Source: Microbacterium sp. BR1 (GTDB lineage Bacteria > Actinomycetota > Actinomycetes > Actinomycetales > Microbacteriaceae). From it: a DNA stretch of 64,000 nt. Made by a program: the position numbers and the translations under genes. Shown in pieces: positions 35,816 to 44,490 of the stretch. How positions within the stretch are numbered: position 1 is the stretch's first letter; each line of letters starts with the position of its first letter. Under the pieces are notes generated by a model. The model had not been told where the DNA came from and searched no databases. It was given only the letters and a program-made list of their open reading frames with translations. The DNA is taken from NCBI RefSeq assembly GCF_002812725.1, contig NZ_NMUN01000010.1:372001-436000 (forward strand), written 5' to 3'.

Positions 35816-36637
35816 TCAGGGGCGGAGGCGGAGGGACTGCATGATGACGGCCGACATCTCTTCCACGCTCTTGGTCGAGGAGTTCACGAACGGGATGTGC
35901 GCGCGCCGGTAGAGGTCCTCGGCGCGGCGCAGCTCGAGGGTGCACTGGGCGAGGCTGGCGTAGGTCGAGTTGGCGCGCCTCTCGTGGCGCACCTGGCTGA
36001 GCCGGAGCGGCGTGGTGGTCAGGCCGAAGCAGCGCGTCCGGTAGCGCTCGAGTTCGCGAGGCAGGCCCTCGGTCGGGTAGTCGTCATCGGTCAAGGGGTA
36101 GTTCGCCACGAGCAGGCCGTACTGCAGGGCCAGGTACATGGTCGTCGGAGTCTTGCCGCAGCGTGAGGGGGCGACGATGACGACGTCCGCCTGGTCGAGC
36201 GCGCGGAAGCTCTGGCCGTCATCGTGTTCGATGGCGTACTCGACGGCTCGCATGCGCGCGAAGTAGCGCTCGGTGTCGCCCACGGTGTGGAACTGCCCGA
36301 GCTGCTCGGATGCCGTCGTGCCGAGCGCGCCCTCGAGCTCGGTGAGGTGCCCGCTCAGCAGGTCGATGTGCGTTGCGCGCGCCGCCCGGATCGTGGCTCC
36401 GAGCTCATGCCCCTTCACGGTGCTGAAGACGATCGGCTCGGCCCCCGCCGCGCCCGCGGCCTCGATGTCGCGGACCACGGCCTGTGCGGCCGGTACGGAG
36501 TCGATGAACGGAAGCGTTCGACGTGCGAACGTGACGCCCGGAAAGTTGGCGAGGAGTGCGTTGCCGAGGGTCTCGGCCGTGATTCCCGTGCTGTCCGACA
36601 CGAAGAACGCCGTGCGGTCCGGCTGCGATGGGCTCAC
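35816..36637 (-). CDS. ppsR: PEP synthase regulatory protein (bifunctional kinase/Pi-dependent phosphorylase)
   Basis: This 273-residue DUF299 protein phosphorylates a threonine near the catalytic histidine of PpsA using ADP and reverses this with phosphate. Visible motifs are [20 protein letters not shown] at the N-terminus, the P-loop [13 protein letters not shown] and [17 protein letters not shown]. Adjacency to ppsA in the same orientation confirms the PpsA partner rather than PpdK. GTG start at 36637 with a purine-rich GAGAGAGAG stretch upstream. The region before it carries paired CGAAAGTT repeats. Confidence 0.92.
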   Translation of the reverse strand: MSPSQPDRTAFFVSDSTGITAETLGNALLANFPGVTFARRTLPFIDSVPAAQAVVRDIEAAGAAGAEPIVFSTVKGHELGATIRAARATHIDLLSGHLTELEGALGTTASEQLGQFHTVGDTERYFARMRAVEYAIEHDDGQSFRALDQADVVIVAPSRCGKTPTTMYLALQYGLLVANYPLTDDDYPTEGLPRELERYRTRCFGLTTTPLRLSQVRHERRANSTYASLAQCTLELRRAEDLYRRAHIPFVNSSTKSVEEMSAVIMQSLRLRP

Positions 36638-36684
36638 GTCGGTGCTCTCTCTCGGGCGCGGTTGCGCCTTAGAGATCGAACCTA

Positions 36685-36726
36685 CGAAAGTTCTGCCTCA
36701 ATCAGCGGCAAAACGAGTCGAAAGTT
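36685..36726. promoter_or_regulatory. Paired CGAAAGTT direct repeats upstream of ppsR
   Basis: CGAAAGTT occurs at 36685-36692 and 36719-36726, 34 bases apart (about three helical turns), 48-89 bases before the ppsR start. They may be regulator sites for the gluconeogenic pair. No specific regulator can be named from the sequence. Confidence 0.35.
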
Positions 36727-36769
36727 TCGGGGAAATTATGCGATCGGCAGGAAGGGGCGAGCGGCTCGC

Positions 36770-37273
36770 CTATGCGCGCCGCTCGTCGTCCGGCACCTCG
36801 TCGCGCGTGGCGGACGAGCTCGTCGCGCGTTCGGCACGCCATTCGGAGGCGAGGCGAGGCATCCGTTCGGCGAGATAGCGCAAGAAGTCCGCGGTGTCGC
36901 GAGCGCGATCGACCGAGAGGGGAGCGTCGACGTTCTCGCGGGCGATGGCGTCCATCTGGGCGGCCAGGTTCGCGTAGAGGGGAGCGTTGACCGTGATCAT
37001 GTCGGCCCAGGCATCGTCGACCAGATCGTAGCGATCACGTCGGTCGCCCGGCCGGGGGAGGCGCTGGATGAGGCGCATCGAGACGAGGTAGCGCACCGCG
37101 CCCGAGACCGCGGCGGCCGACACGCCCAGCCGGTCCGCCAGATCGGCGGCCGTGTACCCCTCGTCCGGAGATCCCACGAGCGCCATCATGACGCGCGCGG
37201 GCATCCGCGGCATCCCCGCTGCGGCCAGCATCGCGGCGGCCTGCTCGGCCGCCTCGGTCCCGGGATGGTCCAT
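36770..37273 (-). CDS. MarR/GbsR-type transcriptional regulator of the ABC exporter
   Basis: This 167-residue protein has a winged helix in the middle: YTAADLADRLGVSAAAVSGAVRYLV is the recognition region (split between helix two and three), with wing residues RPGDRRDRYDL. AAAMLAAAGMPRMPARVMMALV is the N-terminal helix of GbsR/MarR regulators. It lies 9 bases after the permease as the third gene of the operon, so it probably autoregulates that transporter. The ligand is unknown. A matching palindrome lies in the operon promoter at 39874. Confidence 0.85.
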   Translation of the reverse strand: MDHPGTEAAEQAAAMLAAAGMPRMPARVMMALVGSPDEGYTAADLADRLGVSAAAVSGAVRYLVSMRLIQRLPRPGDRRDRYDLVDDAWADMITVNAPLYANLAAQMDAIARENVDAPLSVDRARDTADFLRYLAERMPRLASEWRAERATSSSATRDEVPDDERRA

Positions 37274-37282
37274 GATTCGAAT

Positions 37283-38917
37283 CTATCCGCCGGTCGCGAG
37301 TTCCCGGCGCCGCATGAGGCCGAGCGACCCGACCGCCCCGACGGTGGTGGCGCCGAGCAGCCACCACAGCCCACGCGCATCCACGGTGTCGCCCTCGATG
37401 AGCGGAGCGATACCCACGGGCGAGAGGTCGGTGAGCCAGGCGGGGAAGCCGAACAGGGGGCCGAACAACCCCAGCACCATACCGAGCAGCACCAGCGTCC
37501 AGCCGAGAGCGATCGTGGCACGCGGTAGAGCGACGAAGATCAGGGCCGTGACGACGAGGAAGACGGATGCCGCGGCGATCTGCCCTCCGCCGACCACGGC
37601 GACGTCGCGCATCAGGGCGAAATCCCCGCCCTCACCGTTGACCGCCTGCCCGCCGATCCCGAGCGCCGCCCCGATGGCACCCGCGCCCACGACCGCCACG
37701 ATCGCGACGAACCCGATCAGGAGATATCCGGCGAGCCACCGGACGCGGTGGACGGGTGTCGCGAGCAGCATCTCGGCGGTTCCCTGTGATTCCTCCTGCC
37801 GGGCTCGGCAGACGGTCTGCACGGCGGCGCACGCGGCGAGGACGCCGAGCATCGTGAAGAAGATCGTCACCGTCCCCTGCTCGATGTTGCCCGCACCCGC
37901 GATCTGTTCGAGCATCGCCTCGACCGTGGGGTTCGTGGACCCGACCTCGGCCACGATCGATGCGAGCGAGGTGGACAGTGCTCCGACGACGAGGCCGCCG
38001 ACGGCCCAGCCGACCACGGCGCCACGCGAGAGTCGCCATGCGAGAGCGATCGGCGTCGAGAGCGCGCCGGATGCTTCGACGCGGCCCGCTCGCTCGGCGA
38101 TGAAGCTCTCGCCCAGGTCGCGGGCGCTCTGCGCGAGCACGGCCCCCGCGATGAGCGTCAGAGCCACTGCGGCCGCGAGAGCGAGCGGAAGGGCGTTGTT
38201 CTCGGCGAAGGGTCGGGTGTTCTCGGCCCATCCGAAGGGCGAGAGCCACGTGAGGGCCGAGCTGTCGATGCGCTGCAGGTCATCGCTCGGGGTGCCGAGT
38301 GCATTGCCGATTCCGGCGGCGAGGAAGAGCGCCAGCAGCGTCCACACCGAAACCGCGTTGGCAGCACGGGACGTGCGAAAGAGCTGACTCGCGATGAGCC
38401 CGACACCGAGAAAGACGAATCCGACGGAGCCGGTTGCGGCGCCCGCGAGGATCGAGCCCGCCGGGCCGAGCCCCGCCGCGATGAAGCCCGTGGCGACGAG
38501 AATCGCGAGCAGCACGTTCGACAGCGTGCCATGGACGATGGTGGCGATGACCGGAGAGAATCGCGATGCGGGCGTCGCCGCGAGCATCTCCGCACGCCCC
38601 GCCTCTTCGTCGCCCCGGGTGTGCCGGACGGCGAGGAAGGTGCTCATGAACGCCGCGAGCAGGCAGAGCCACGGCAGGATCAGGAAGGTGATGAAGGCGC
38701 CCTCGTCGGCGCCGGAGGGCAGGCCGCGGAACAGCAGGATGACGGGGTTGGCGATCGCGGCAGCGAGCAGGGACGTGCGGTCTTGCGTGGTTCCGTACGA
38801 TTCCGCGACGCCCACACTGGCGAAGAAGGCGAGCAGCGCCGTGCCGATCGTCCACATCGCCACCTGCAGGCGATCCCGCCGGATGCGCTGCCCGAGCAGC
38901 GCGCCGATCCCGTTCAT
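37283..38917 (-). CDS. Large ABC exporter permease (two fused halves)
   Basis: This 544-residue membrane protein has about twelve helices arranged as two similar halves. Each half has an RxEEA/EESQGTAEMLLATP-like cytoplasmic motif: ADEGAFITFLILPWLC and RGDEEAGRAEMLAATPASRF in the first, RARQEESQGTAEMLLATPV in the second. This is the polyketide-antibiotic-exporter type of ABC permease. ATG at 38917 overlaps the ATPase stop. It would form a pump with the ATPase at 38914. The substrate is unknown. Confidence 0.87.
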   Translation of the reverse strand: MNGIGALLGQRIRRDRLQVAMWTIGTALLAFFASVGVAESYGTTQDRTSLLAAAIANPVILLFRGLPSGADEGAFITFLILPWLCLLAAFMSTFLAVRHTRGDEEAGRAEMLAATPASRFSPVIATIVHGTLSNVLLAILVATGFIAAGLGPAGSILAGAATGSVGFVFLGVGLIASQLFRTSRAANAVSVWTLLALFLAAGIGNALGTPSDDLQRIDSSALTWLSPFGWAENTRPFAENNALPLALAAAVALTLIAGAVLAQSARDLGESFIAERAGRVEASGALSTPIALAWRLSRGAVVGWAVGGLVVGALSTSLASIVAEVGSTNPTVEAMLEQIAGAGNIEQGTVTIFFTMLGVLAACAAVQTVCRARQEESQGTAEMLLATPVHRVRWLAGYLLIGFVAIVAVVGAGAIGAALGIGGQAVNGEGGDFALMRDVAVVGGGQIAAASVFLVVTALIFVALPRATIALGWTLVLLGMVLGLFGPLFGFPAWLTDLSPVGIAPLIEGDTVDARGLWWLLGATTVGAVGSLGLMRRRELATGG

Positions 38918-39855
38918 CGGGGAGTGCCGACCCGCGTCGCGCTGCGCTCGCCGTAGTGGCGCAGGAAGAGCTCCTCGAGCGAGGGGGGAGCGATGTGCAG
39001 CCCCTGCACGTCGCGGCGAGCGAGTTCGGGGAGCACGTCCGTCACGGCGTCGGAGTCGACCGTGAAGCGCACGCGCCCGTCCTCGATGACGAGGTCGTGA
39101 GCGCCGGGGAACACCTCTTCGCCCGGCGGCATCGGGGACGGTGCCTCGAACGAGACCTCGGTGCGCGTGAGGTGGCGCAGCTGCGCCAGCGTGCCCGTCT
39201 CGACGATCTGTCCGGCCCGGATGATGGACACGCGGTCGCACAGATGCTCGACCTCGGACAGGATGTGGCTCGAGAGCAGGACCGTCGCCCCCGCATCCCG
39301 GACCCGCGCGATCTCGCGGCGGAACATGACCTCCATGAGTGGGTCGAGTCCGCTGGTCGGCTCGTCGAAGATGTACAGGTCGGCGGGAGTCGAGAGGGCG
39401 GCGATGAGCGCGACCTTCTGCCGGTTCCCCTTCGAGTAGGCGCGGCCCTTCTTGCGGGGGTCGAATTCGAACGCGGCCTCGAGTCGTTCCCTCTCGGCTC
39501 GGACCGTGGGGTCGCGCCGATTCGCCCCGCGCAGTCTGGCGAGCAGGTCGATCGCCTCGCCTCCGGACATGTTCGGCCAGACGCTCACGTCGCCAGGGAT
39601 GTAAGCCACGCGCCGGTGGATCGCGACGGAGTCCCGCCACGGGTCGAGCCCGAAGACGGATGCTTCGCCCGACGTTGCGCGGGCGAGTCCCAGGAGCACC
39701 CGGATGGTCGTGGACTTGCCGGCTCCATTGGGTCCGAGAAAGCCGTGGATCTGGCCCGCGCCGACATCGAGATCGAGTCCGTCGAGGGCTCGAACCCGAC
39801 CGTAGTGCTTCGTCAGGCCACGCGTGGAGACGACAGAGGAGATGGCAGCAGACAT
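38914..39855 (-). CDS. ABC exporter ATP-binding protein
   Basis: This 313-residue ATPase has Walker A GPNGAGKSTT, Q-loop YIPGDVSVWPN, Walker B LYIFDEPTSGLDP and switch SSHIL. The signature reads YSKGNRQKVALIAAL instead of LSGGQ, which is usual for this exporter subgroup. A C-terminal domain (~225-313) follows, ending PPSLEELFLRHYG. It is the first gene of the operon, with a leaderless promoter. ATGA overlap with the permease. Confidence 0.9.
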   Translation of the reverse strand: MSAAISSVVSTRGLTKHYGRVRALDGLDLDVGAGQIHGFLGPNGAGKSTTIRVLLGLARATSGEASVFGLDPWRDSVAIHRRVAYIPGDVSVWPNMSGGEAIDLLARLRGANRRDPTVRAERERLEAAFEFDPRKKGRAYSKGNRQKVALIAALSTPADLYIFDEPTSGLDPLMEVMFRREIARVRDAGATVLLSSHILSEVEHLCDRVSIIRAGQIVETGTLAQLRHLTRTEVSFEAPSPMPPGEEVFPGAHDLVIEDGRVRFTVDSDAVTDVLPELARRDVQGLHIAPPSLEELFLRHYGERSATRVGTPR

Positions 39856-39861
39856 GCTGCG

Positions 39862-39883
39862 AAGTTACACCCGTTTCATGAAA
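39862..39883 (-). promoter_or_regulatory. Leaderless promoter with palindromic operator of the ABC exporter operon
   Basis: Minus-strand TAACTT (39867 to 39862), six bases, ATG at 39855. The perfect palindrome TTTCATGAAA (39874-39883) lies between this -10 and a possible -35 TTCACA (39891 to 39886), a position where a repressor would block polymerase. The operon's own MarR-type gene is the likely ligand-responsive repressor (inference). Confidence 0.5.
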
Positions 39884-39947
39884 TTGTGAATACTCCTCGA
39901 CGATGTGCGACGGGGTCATGCGGGGCGGGCGTTGGTCGCGGCTTTTT

Positions 39948-40005
39948 GTATACGCAAGGTCGATTGAGTGACTGACTATCGCGCCGTCGAGGTCTTTATG
40001 TATAC
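39948..40005. promoter_or_regulatory. Two GTATAC operator-like palindromes before the GntR gene
   Basis: TTGTATACGC and ATGTATACAA are centred on GTATAC at 39948-39953 and 40000-40005, 52 bases apart. The second overlaps a possible -10 (TATACA, 40001-40006). TNGTATACNA is typical of FCD-type GntR operators, so autoregulation of the prp operon is likely. Confidence 0.6.
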
Positions 40006-40038
40006 AATGACGAAACAACGTCCAGGGAGGTGCGAGTC

Positions 40039-40689
40039 GTGCGAGCCAGTGACCGCGCCTACGCGACCCTCCTCCGCGAGATTCAGGACGGCATCCTTCC
40101 GCCCGGCGCAGTTCTGGCGGAGGTCGAGCAGTCCACCCGGCTGGGCGTCAGCCGCACCCCCCTCCGCGAAGCACTGGGCCGGCTCGCCGCCGACGGCCTC
40201 GTCGTGCAGCAATCACCGCGGGTGACCGTGGTCGCGGCGATCGACACCGCCGACATCCGTGCCCTCTTCGAAGTGCGCCGCGCGCTCGAAGAGACGGCCG
40301 CACGCCTCGCCGCCGAACGGGGAGATGCGGCGACCTTCGCCGAGCTCGCGCGTCGTTTCGGCGACGCGGACCTCACGGGGAGCGGCGATGTCGAGGACTA
40401 TTACGGGCTCATCGCACGCTTCGACCGTCAGCTCGACGACGCGGTTGCCAACGAGTTCCTCACCGCCGCGCTCCGAAACGTCCGCACGCACCTGGTGCGC
40501 GTCAGGCGCCTCGCGCGCGACAACCCCGACCGACTCGCGGCGTCCGCCGCCGAGCACCGTCTCATCGCCTCTGCGCTCGCGGCGCGCGATGCCGATCTCG
40601 CCGCCCACGCGACGCACGTACACCTGCACAATGCCCTGCAGAGCGCGCTCGCCAACATCCCCGACTCCTCTCCGGAAGGCACCTCATGA
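40039..40689 (+). CDS. GntR/FadR-family regulator of the methylcitrate operon
   Basis: This 216-residue protein has an N-terminal winged helix ([21 protein letters not shown], split at the second helix, then [24 protein letters not shown], which is the family's recognition motif) and a C-terminal all-helical FCD ligand domain from ~75. [19 protein letters not shown] and [12 protein letters not shown] carry the metal/ligand-site histidine pattern. GTG 40039 is chosen over GTG 40030 because AGGGAGG (40024-40030) is its ribosome-binding site. The stop overlaps prpD. Confidence 0.88.
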   Translation: MRASDRAYATLLREIQDGILPPGAVLAEVEQSTRLGVSRTPLREALGRLAADGLVVQQSPRVTVVAAIDTADIRALFEVRRALEETAARLAAERGDAATFAELARRFGDADLTGSGDVEDYYGLIARFDRQLDDAVANEFLTAALRNVRTHLVRVRRLARDNPDRLAASAAEHRLIASALAARDADLAAHATHVHLHNALQSALANIPDSSPEGTS

Positions 40690-42212
40690 CACAGCTCCAC
40701 CACGTTCGCGTCCACCGCAGCGACGAGAACCTCGCCCGCGAAGGCCAGTTGGCCTGGAAGATCGCCCAGGTCGCCACCGACCCGGTGGCGGTCGAGCCCG
40801 AGGTCGTCGACATGATCATCAACCGTGTGATCGACAACGCCGCCGTCGCCGCGGCGTCGCTGACCCGCGCCCCGGTGAGTGCCGCGCGGCAGCAGGCCCT
40901 CGACCACGCCGTCTCGGCGAACGGAAGCGGGGCAACGATCTTCGGATGCGCGATCGAGCGCCGGACGAGCCCCGAGTGGGCGGCGTGGGCGAACGGCGTC
41001 GCCGTCCGTGAGCTCGACTACCACGACACCTTCCTCGCCGCCGAGTACTCGCATCCGGGTGACAACATCCCGCCCATCGTCGCGGTCGCGCAGCACGTCG
41101 GCGCGGATGGCGCCGCGCTCGTCCGCGGACTCGCGACGGGGTACGAGATCCAGATCGACCTGGTGCGTGCGATCTCGCTGCACAAGCACAAGATCGATCA
41201 CGTCGCCCACCTCGGCCCCTCGGCAGCCGCGGGCATCGGCACGCTGCTCGACCTCGACGCCGACACCATCTACCAGGCCGTCGCGCAGGCGCTGCACACG
41301 ACCACGGCCACGCGGCAGAGCCGCAAGGGCGAGATCTCGACATGGAAGGCGCACGCCCCGGCCTTCGCCGGCAAGATGGCGGTCGAGGCCGTCGACCGTG
41401 CGATGCGCGGTGAGACGAGCCCGTCGCCCATCTACGAGGGCGAGGACGGCGTGATCGCGTGGCTCCTCGACGGAAAGGATGCGTCGTACGACGTTCCGCT
41501 CCCCGCTCCGGGTGAGGCCAAGCGCGGCATCCTCGATTCGTACACGAAGGAGCACTCGGCCGAATACCAGGCGCAGGCCTGGATCGACCTGGCTCGCAAG
41601 CTCCACGAGGCCCGCCCCGAGCTGGCCGACGCCGCGATGATCGAGAGCATCGTGCTGCACACGAGCCACCACACGCACTATGTGATCGGCTCGGGGGCGA
41701 ACGACCCGCAGAAGTACGACCCCACGGCCTCCCGCGAGACCCTCGACCACTCGATCCCGTACATCTTCGCCGTCGCGCTCCAGGACGGCGGATGGCACCA
41801 CGTCGATTCGTATACCCCCGAGCGCGCCCAGCGCCCCGACACCGTGGCGCTGTGGCAGAAGATCACGACCGCCGAGGACGCCGAGTGGACCCGCCGCTAT
41901 CACTCCGAGGATCCGAACGAGAAGGCCTTCGGGGGACGCGTCGTGATCACCCTCACGGATGGCACGGTCATCGAGGACGAGATCGCGGTGGCCGACGCGC
42001 ATCCGCTCGGCGCCCGCCCGTTCGCGCGCGCGGACTACGTGCGCAAGTTCCGCCTGCTCGCCGAGCCTGTGCTCGAGGCGGCCGAGATCGAGCGGTTCCT
42101 CGCTCTTGCCGAGCGGCTGCCCGAGTTGACCGCGGACGAGGTTCGGGAACTCACGATCGTCGCGAAGCCGGGTGTGCTCGAGTCTGCCCCGGCCCCGAGG
42201 GGGCTCTTCTGA
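40686..42212 (+). CDS. prpD: 2-methylcitrate dehydratase
   Basis: This 508-residue MmgE/PrpD-family enzyme dehydrates 2-methylcitrate to 2-methyl-cis-aconitate in propionyl-CoA catabolism. The start ([20 protein letters not shown]) and the segments [62 protein letters not shown] (quoted in pieces) and [17 protein letters not shown] are characteristic of long-form PrpD. ATGA overlap with the regulator gene. A 40-codon ORF and then prpB follow. Confidence 0.94.
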   Translation: MTQLHHVRVHRSDENLAREGQLAWKIAQVATDPVAVEPEVVDMIINRVIDNAAVAAASLTRAPVSAARQQALDHAVSANGSGATIFGCAIERRTSPEWAAWANGVAVRELDYHDTFLAAEYSHPGDNIPPIVAVAQHVGADGAALVRGLATGYEIQIDLVRAISLHKHKIDHVAHLGPSAAAGIGTLLDLDADTIYQAVAQALHTTTATRQSRKGEISTWKAHAPAFAGKMAVEAVDRAMRGETSPSPIYEGEDGVIAWLLDGKDASYDVPLPAPGEAKRGILDSYTKEHSAEYQAQAWIDLARKLHEARPELADAAMIESIVLHTSHHTHYVIGSGANDPQKYDPTASRETLDHSIPYIFAVALQDGGWHHVDSYTPERAQRPDTVALWQKITTAEDAEWTRRYHSEDPNEKAFGGRVVITLTDGTVIEDEIAVADAHPLGARPFARADYVRKFRLLAEPVLEAAEIERFLALAERLPELTADEVRELTIVAKPGVLESAPAPRGLF

Positions 42213-42334
42213 TGGCGACCGTGAGCACAACGTCGCAGATCCGTGCCACAGCGCGCTCGACCGCGCCCCGATCGACCGCCTCGAAAGCCGAATGCCGACG
42301 TTGTGCACGCGACGCCGCGGAGGGAAGCCGCTGA
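42212..42334 (+). CDS. Possible 40-residue ORF tiled between prpD and prpB
   Basis: ATG at 42212 shares its A with the prpD stop (TGATG), and the stop at 42332-42334 shares its A with the ATG of prpB (TGATG). The peptide is Ser/Thr/Arg/Ala-rich with a C-x-x-C (ECRRC) near residue 30. No family is recognised and no ribosome-binding site is visible for it. It may simply be coupling sequence that carries ribosomes from prpD to prpB, so it is listed with low confidence. Confidence 0.25.
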   Translation: MATVSTTSQIRATARSTAPRSTASKAECRRCARDAAEGSR

Positions 42335-43236
42335 TGCTGTACGCCACGACCCCGGCCGCCGAGAAGCGCCGCCTGTTCCGCGAGCGCCTCGCCACGGGCG
42401 AGCTGCTGCGCTTCCCCGGCGCGTTCAACCCCCTGAGCGCCCGGCTGATCGAGCGCAAGGGCTTCGAGGGCGTCTACATCTCGGGCGCCGTCCTCGCCGC
42501 CGATCTCGGGCTACCCGACATCGGGCTCACGACCCTCACCGAGGTCGCCGGGCGGGGTCAGCAGATCGCCCGGATGACCGAGCTGCCCGCGATCATCGAC
42601 GCCGACACGGGGTTTGGCGAGCCGATGAACGTCGCCCGCACGATCCAGACGCTCGAGGACGCGGGCCTGGCCGGCGCCCACATCGAGGACCAGATCAACC
42701 CGAAGCGCTGCGGGCACCTCGACGGCAAGGCCGTCGTCGACGAGAACACCGCGATCAAGCGCATCCGAGCCGCGGTGGATGGACGCCGCGACCCGAACTT
42801 CCTGGTGATGGCGCGCACGGACATCCGCGCCGTCGAGGGGATGGACGCCGCGATCGACCGCGCGAAGGCGCTCGTCGACGCGGGCGCCGACGCGATCTTC
42901 CCCGAGGCGATGCGCACGCTCGAGGAGTTCGCGGCGATGCGGGCCGCGGTCGACGTGCCGATCCTGGCCAACATGACCGAGTTCGGCAAGAGCGAGCTCT
43001 TCTCGAGCAACCAGCTGCGGGACGTCGGCGTGAACATCGTCATCTGGCCCGTATCGTTGCTGCGCATCGCGATGGGCGCGGCGGGTCGCGCCCTCGACAC
43101 GCTGAACGATGAGGGGCACCTCGCCGGAAAGCTGGACGAGATGCAGCACCGCGCCGACCTGTACGACCTGATCGACTACGAGCAGTACAACCGTTTCGAC
43201 ACCAGCGTCTTCAACTTCACCATCACGAAGGAGTGA
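42334..43236 (+). CDS. prpB: 2-methylisocitrate lyase
   Basis: This 300-residue TIM-barrel lyase splits 2-methylisocitrate into pyruvate and succinate. The catalytic loop is NPKRCGHL with Cys126 and Lys124. IIDADTGFGEPMNV holds the metal-binding Asp residues, and VMARTDIRAVEGMD and NMTEFGKSELFS are family-specific. AGGGAAG precedes ATG 42334. Its stop lies two bases before the prpC start. Confidence 0.95.
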   Translation: MLYATTPAAEKRRLFRERLATGELLRFPGAFNPLSARLIERKGFEGVYISGAVLAADLGLPDIGLTTLTEVAGRGQQIARMTELPAIIDADTGFGEPMNVARTIQTLEDAGLAGAHIEDQINPKRCGHLDGKAVVDENTAIKRIRAAVDGRRDPNFLVMARTDIRAVEGMDAAIDRAKALVDAGADAIFPEAMRTLEEFAAMRAAVDVPILANMTEFGKSELFSSNQLRDVGVNIVIWPVSLLRIAMGAAGRALDTLNDEGHLAGKLDEMQHRADLYDLIDYEQYNRFDTSVFNFTITKE

Positions 43237-43238
43237 CC

Positions 43239-44408
43239 ATGACCGATATCGACATCAAGAAGGGCCTGGCCGGAGTCACGGTCGACTACACGGCCGTCAG
43301 CAAGGTCAATCCCGAGACGAACTCGCTGCTGTACCGCGGCTACCCGGTGCAAGAGCTGGCGGCGACCCAGCCGTTCGAGGCGGTCGCCTACCTGCTGTGG
43401 CACGGAGAGTTGCCGGATGCCTCGCAGCTCGCCGAGTTCGAGACGTTCGAGCGCTCGCAGCGCGACCTCGACGAGAACGTGAAGCGGGCGATCGACCTGC
43501 TGCCCCTCGACTCGCACCCGATGGACGTCGTGCGCACCGCGGTCTCGATGTTCGGCGCGGCCGCGGCGGACGTCGCCGACAACTCGCCCGCCGCTGACCT
43601 GGCGAAGGCGAAGCTGCTGTTCGCCAAGATCCCGGCCATGGTCGCCTACGACCAGCGCCGCCGCCGCGGGCAGGAGCTGGTGCCGCCGCGCGCCGACCTG
43701 GACTACTCGCGCAACTTCCTCTGGATGACGTTCGGCGAAGAGCCCGACGAGGTCGTCGCGCACGCGTTCAACGTGTCGATGATCCTGTACGCCGAGCACT
43801 CGTTCAACGCTTCCACGTTCACCGCGCGCGTGATCACGAGCACGACGGCCGACCTGTACTCGGCGGTCGTCGGCGCGATCGGTGCGCTCAAGGGCGCGCT
43901 GCACGGCGGAGCGAACGAGGCGGTCATGCACATCTTCGACGAGATCGGCAGCGCCCAGAACGTCGTGCCGTGGCTCGACGACGCCCTCGCCAACAAGAAG
44001 AAGATCATGGGTTTCGGGCACCGCGTCTACAAGAAGGGCGATTCGCGCGTCCCGACCATGAAGACGGCGCTCGACACCCTCATCGAGCACTACGGCGCGA
44101 CCGACCTCGCGGCGCTCTACGACGCGCTCGAGAGCGAGTTCGTCTCCCGCAAGGCCATCTACCCGAACCTGGACTACCCGTCCGGGCCGTCGTACCACCT
44201 GATCGGATTCGACACCCCCACCTTTACGCCGCTGTTCGTCGCCTCACGCGTGACGGGCTGGACCGCGCACATCATCGAGCAGACCGCCTCCAACGCCCTC
44301 ATCCGCCCGCTGTCGGCGTACAACGGGGTCGACGAGCGTCACATCGAGGGCTATGTGCCGAGCGAGGCCGAGCTCGCGGTCGCCGAGCGGGCGGCCGAGG
44401 CCGGCTGA
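43239..44408 (+). CDS. prpC: 2-methylcitrate synthase
   Basis: This 389-residue citrate-synthase-family enzyme condenses propionyl-CoA with oxaloacetate. It has IDIKKGLAGVTVDYTAVSKV at the start, and the active-site segments GGANEAVMHIFDEIGS, GFGHRVYKKGDSRVPTM and SYHLIGFDTPTFTPLFVASRVTGW (in two parts). The GALHGGANE and GFGHR histidines are present. ATG 43239 is preferred over GTG 43233, which overlaps the AAGGAG ribosome-binding site. It is the last gene of the operon; a terminator hairpin follows. Confidence 0.94.
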   Translation: MTDIDIKKGLAGVTVDYTAVSKVNPETNSLLYRGYPVQELAATQPFEAVAYLLWHGELPDASQLAEFETFERSQRDLDENVKRAIDLLPLDSHPMDVVRTAVSMFGAAAADVADNSPAADLAKAKLLFAKIPAMVAYDQRRRRGQELVPPRADLDYSRNFLWMTFGEEPDEVVAHAFNVSMILYAEHSFNASTFTARVITSTTADLYSAVVGAIGALKGALHGGANEAVMHIFDEIGSAQNVVPWLDDALANKKKIMGFGHRVYKKGDSRVPTMKTALDTLIEHYGATDLAALYDALESEFVSRKAIYPNLDYPSGPSYHLIGFDTPTFTPLFVASRVTGWTAHIIEQTASNALIRPLSAYNGVDERHIEGYVPSEAELAVAERAAEAG

Positions 44409-44414
44409 GCGAGG

Positions 44415-44446
44415 TCCCCCGCCGGCACGGCTGATGCCGCGGGGGA
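44415..44446 (+). terminator. Terminator of the prp operon
   Basis: TCCCCCGCCGGCA (44415-44427) and TGCCGCGGGGGA (44435-44446) form a stem with one bulged base around a 7-base loop, starting 7 bases after the prpC stop. No U-tract. Confidence 0.65.
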
Positions 44447-44463
44447 AGACGGGGTCCGCCGAA

Positions 44464-44469
44464 TAGACT
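44464..44469 (+). promoter_or_regulatory. -10 element of the cytochrome b-like gene
   Basis: TAGACT with a start expected near 44476, followed by a GGAAGGAG ribosome-binding site (44475-44482) for ATG 44491, giving a short leader. Confidence 0.45.
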
Positions 44470-44490
44470 CGAGCGGAAGGAGTGGGCCCC

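Noticed and set aside
40428..42458. 676-codon minus-strand ORF opposite prpD
   Set aside because: No domain signal; it spans several real genes and their junctions.
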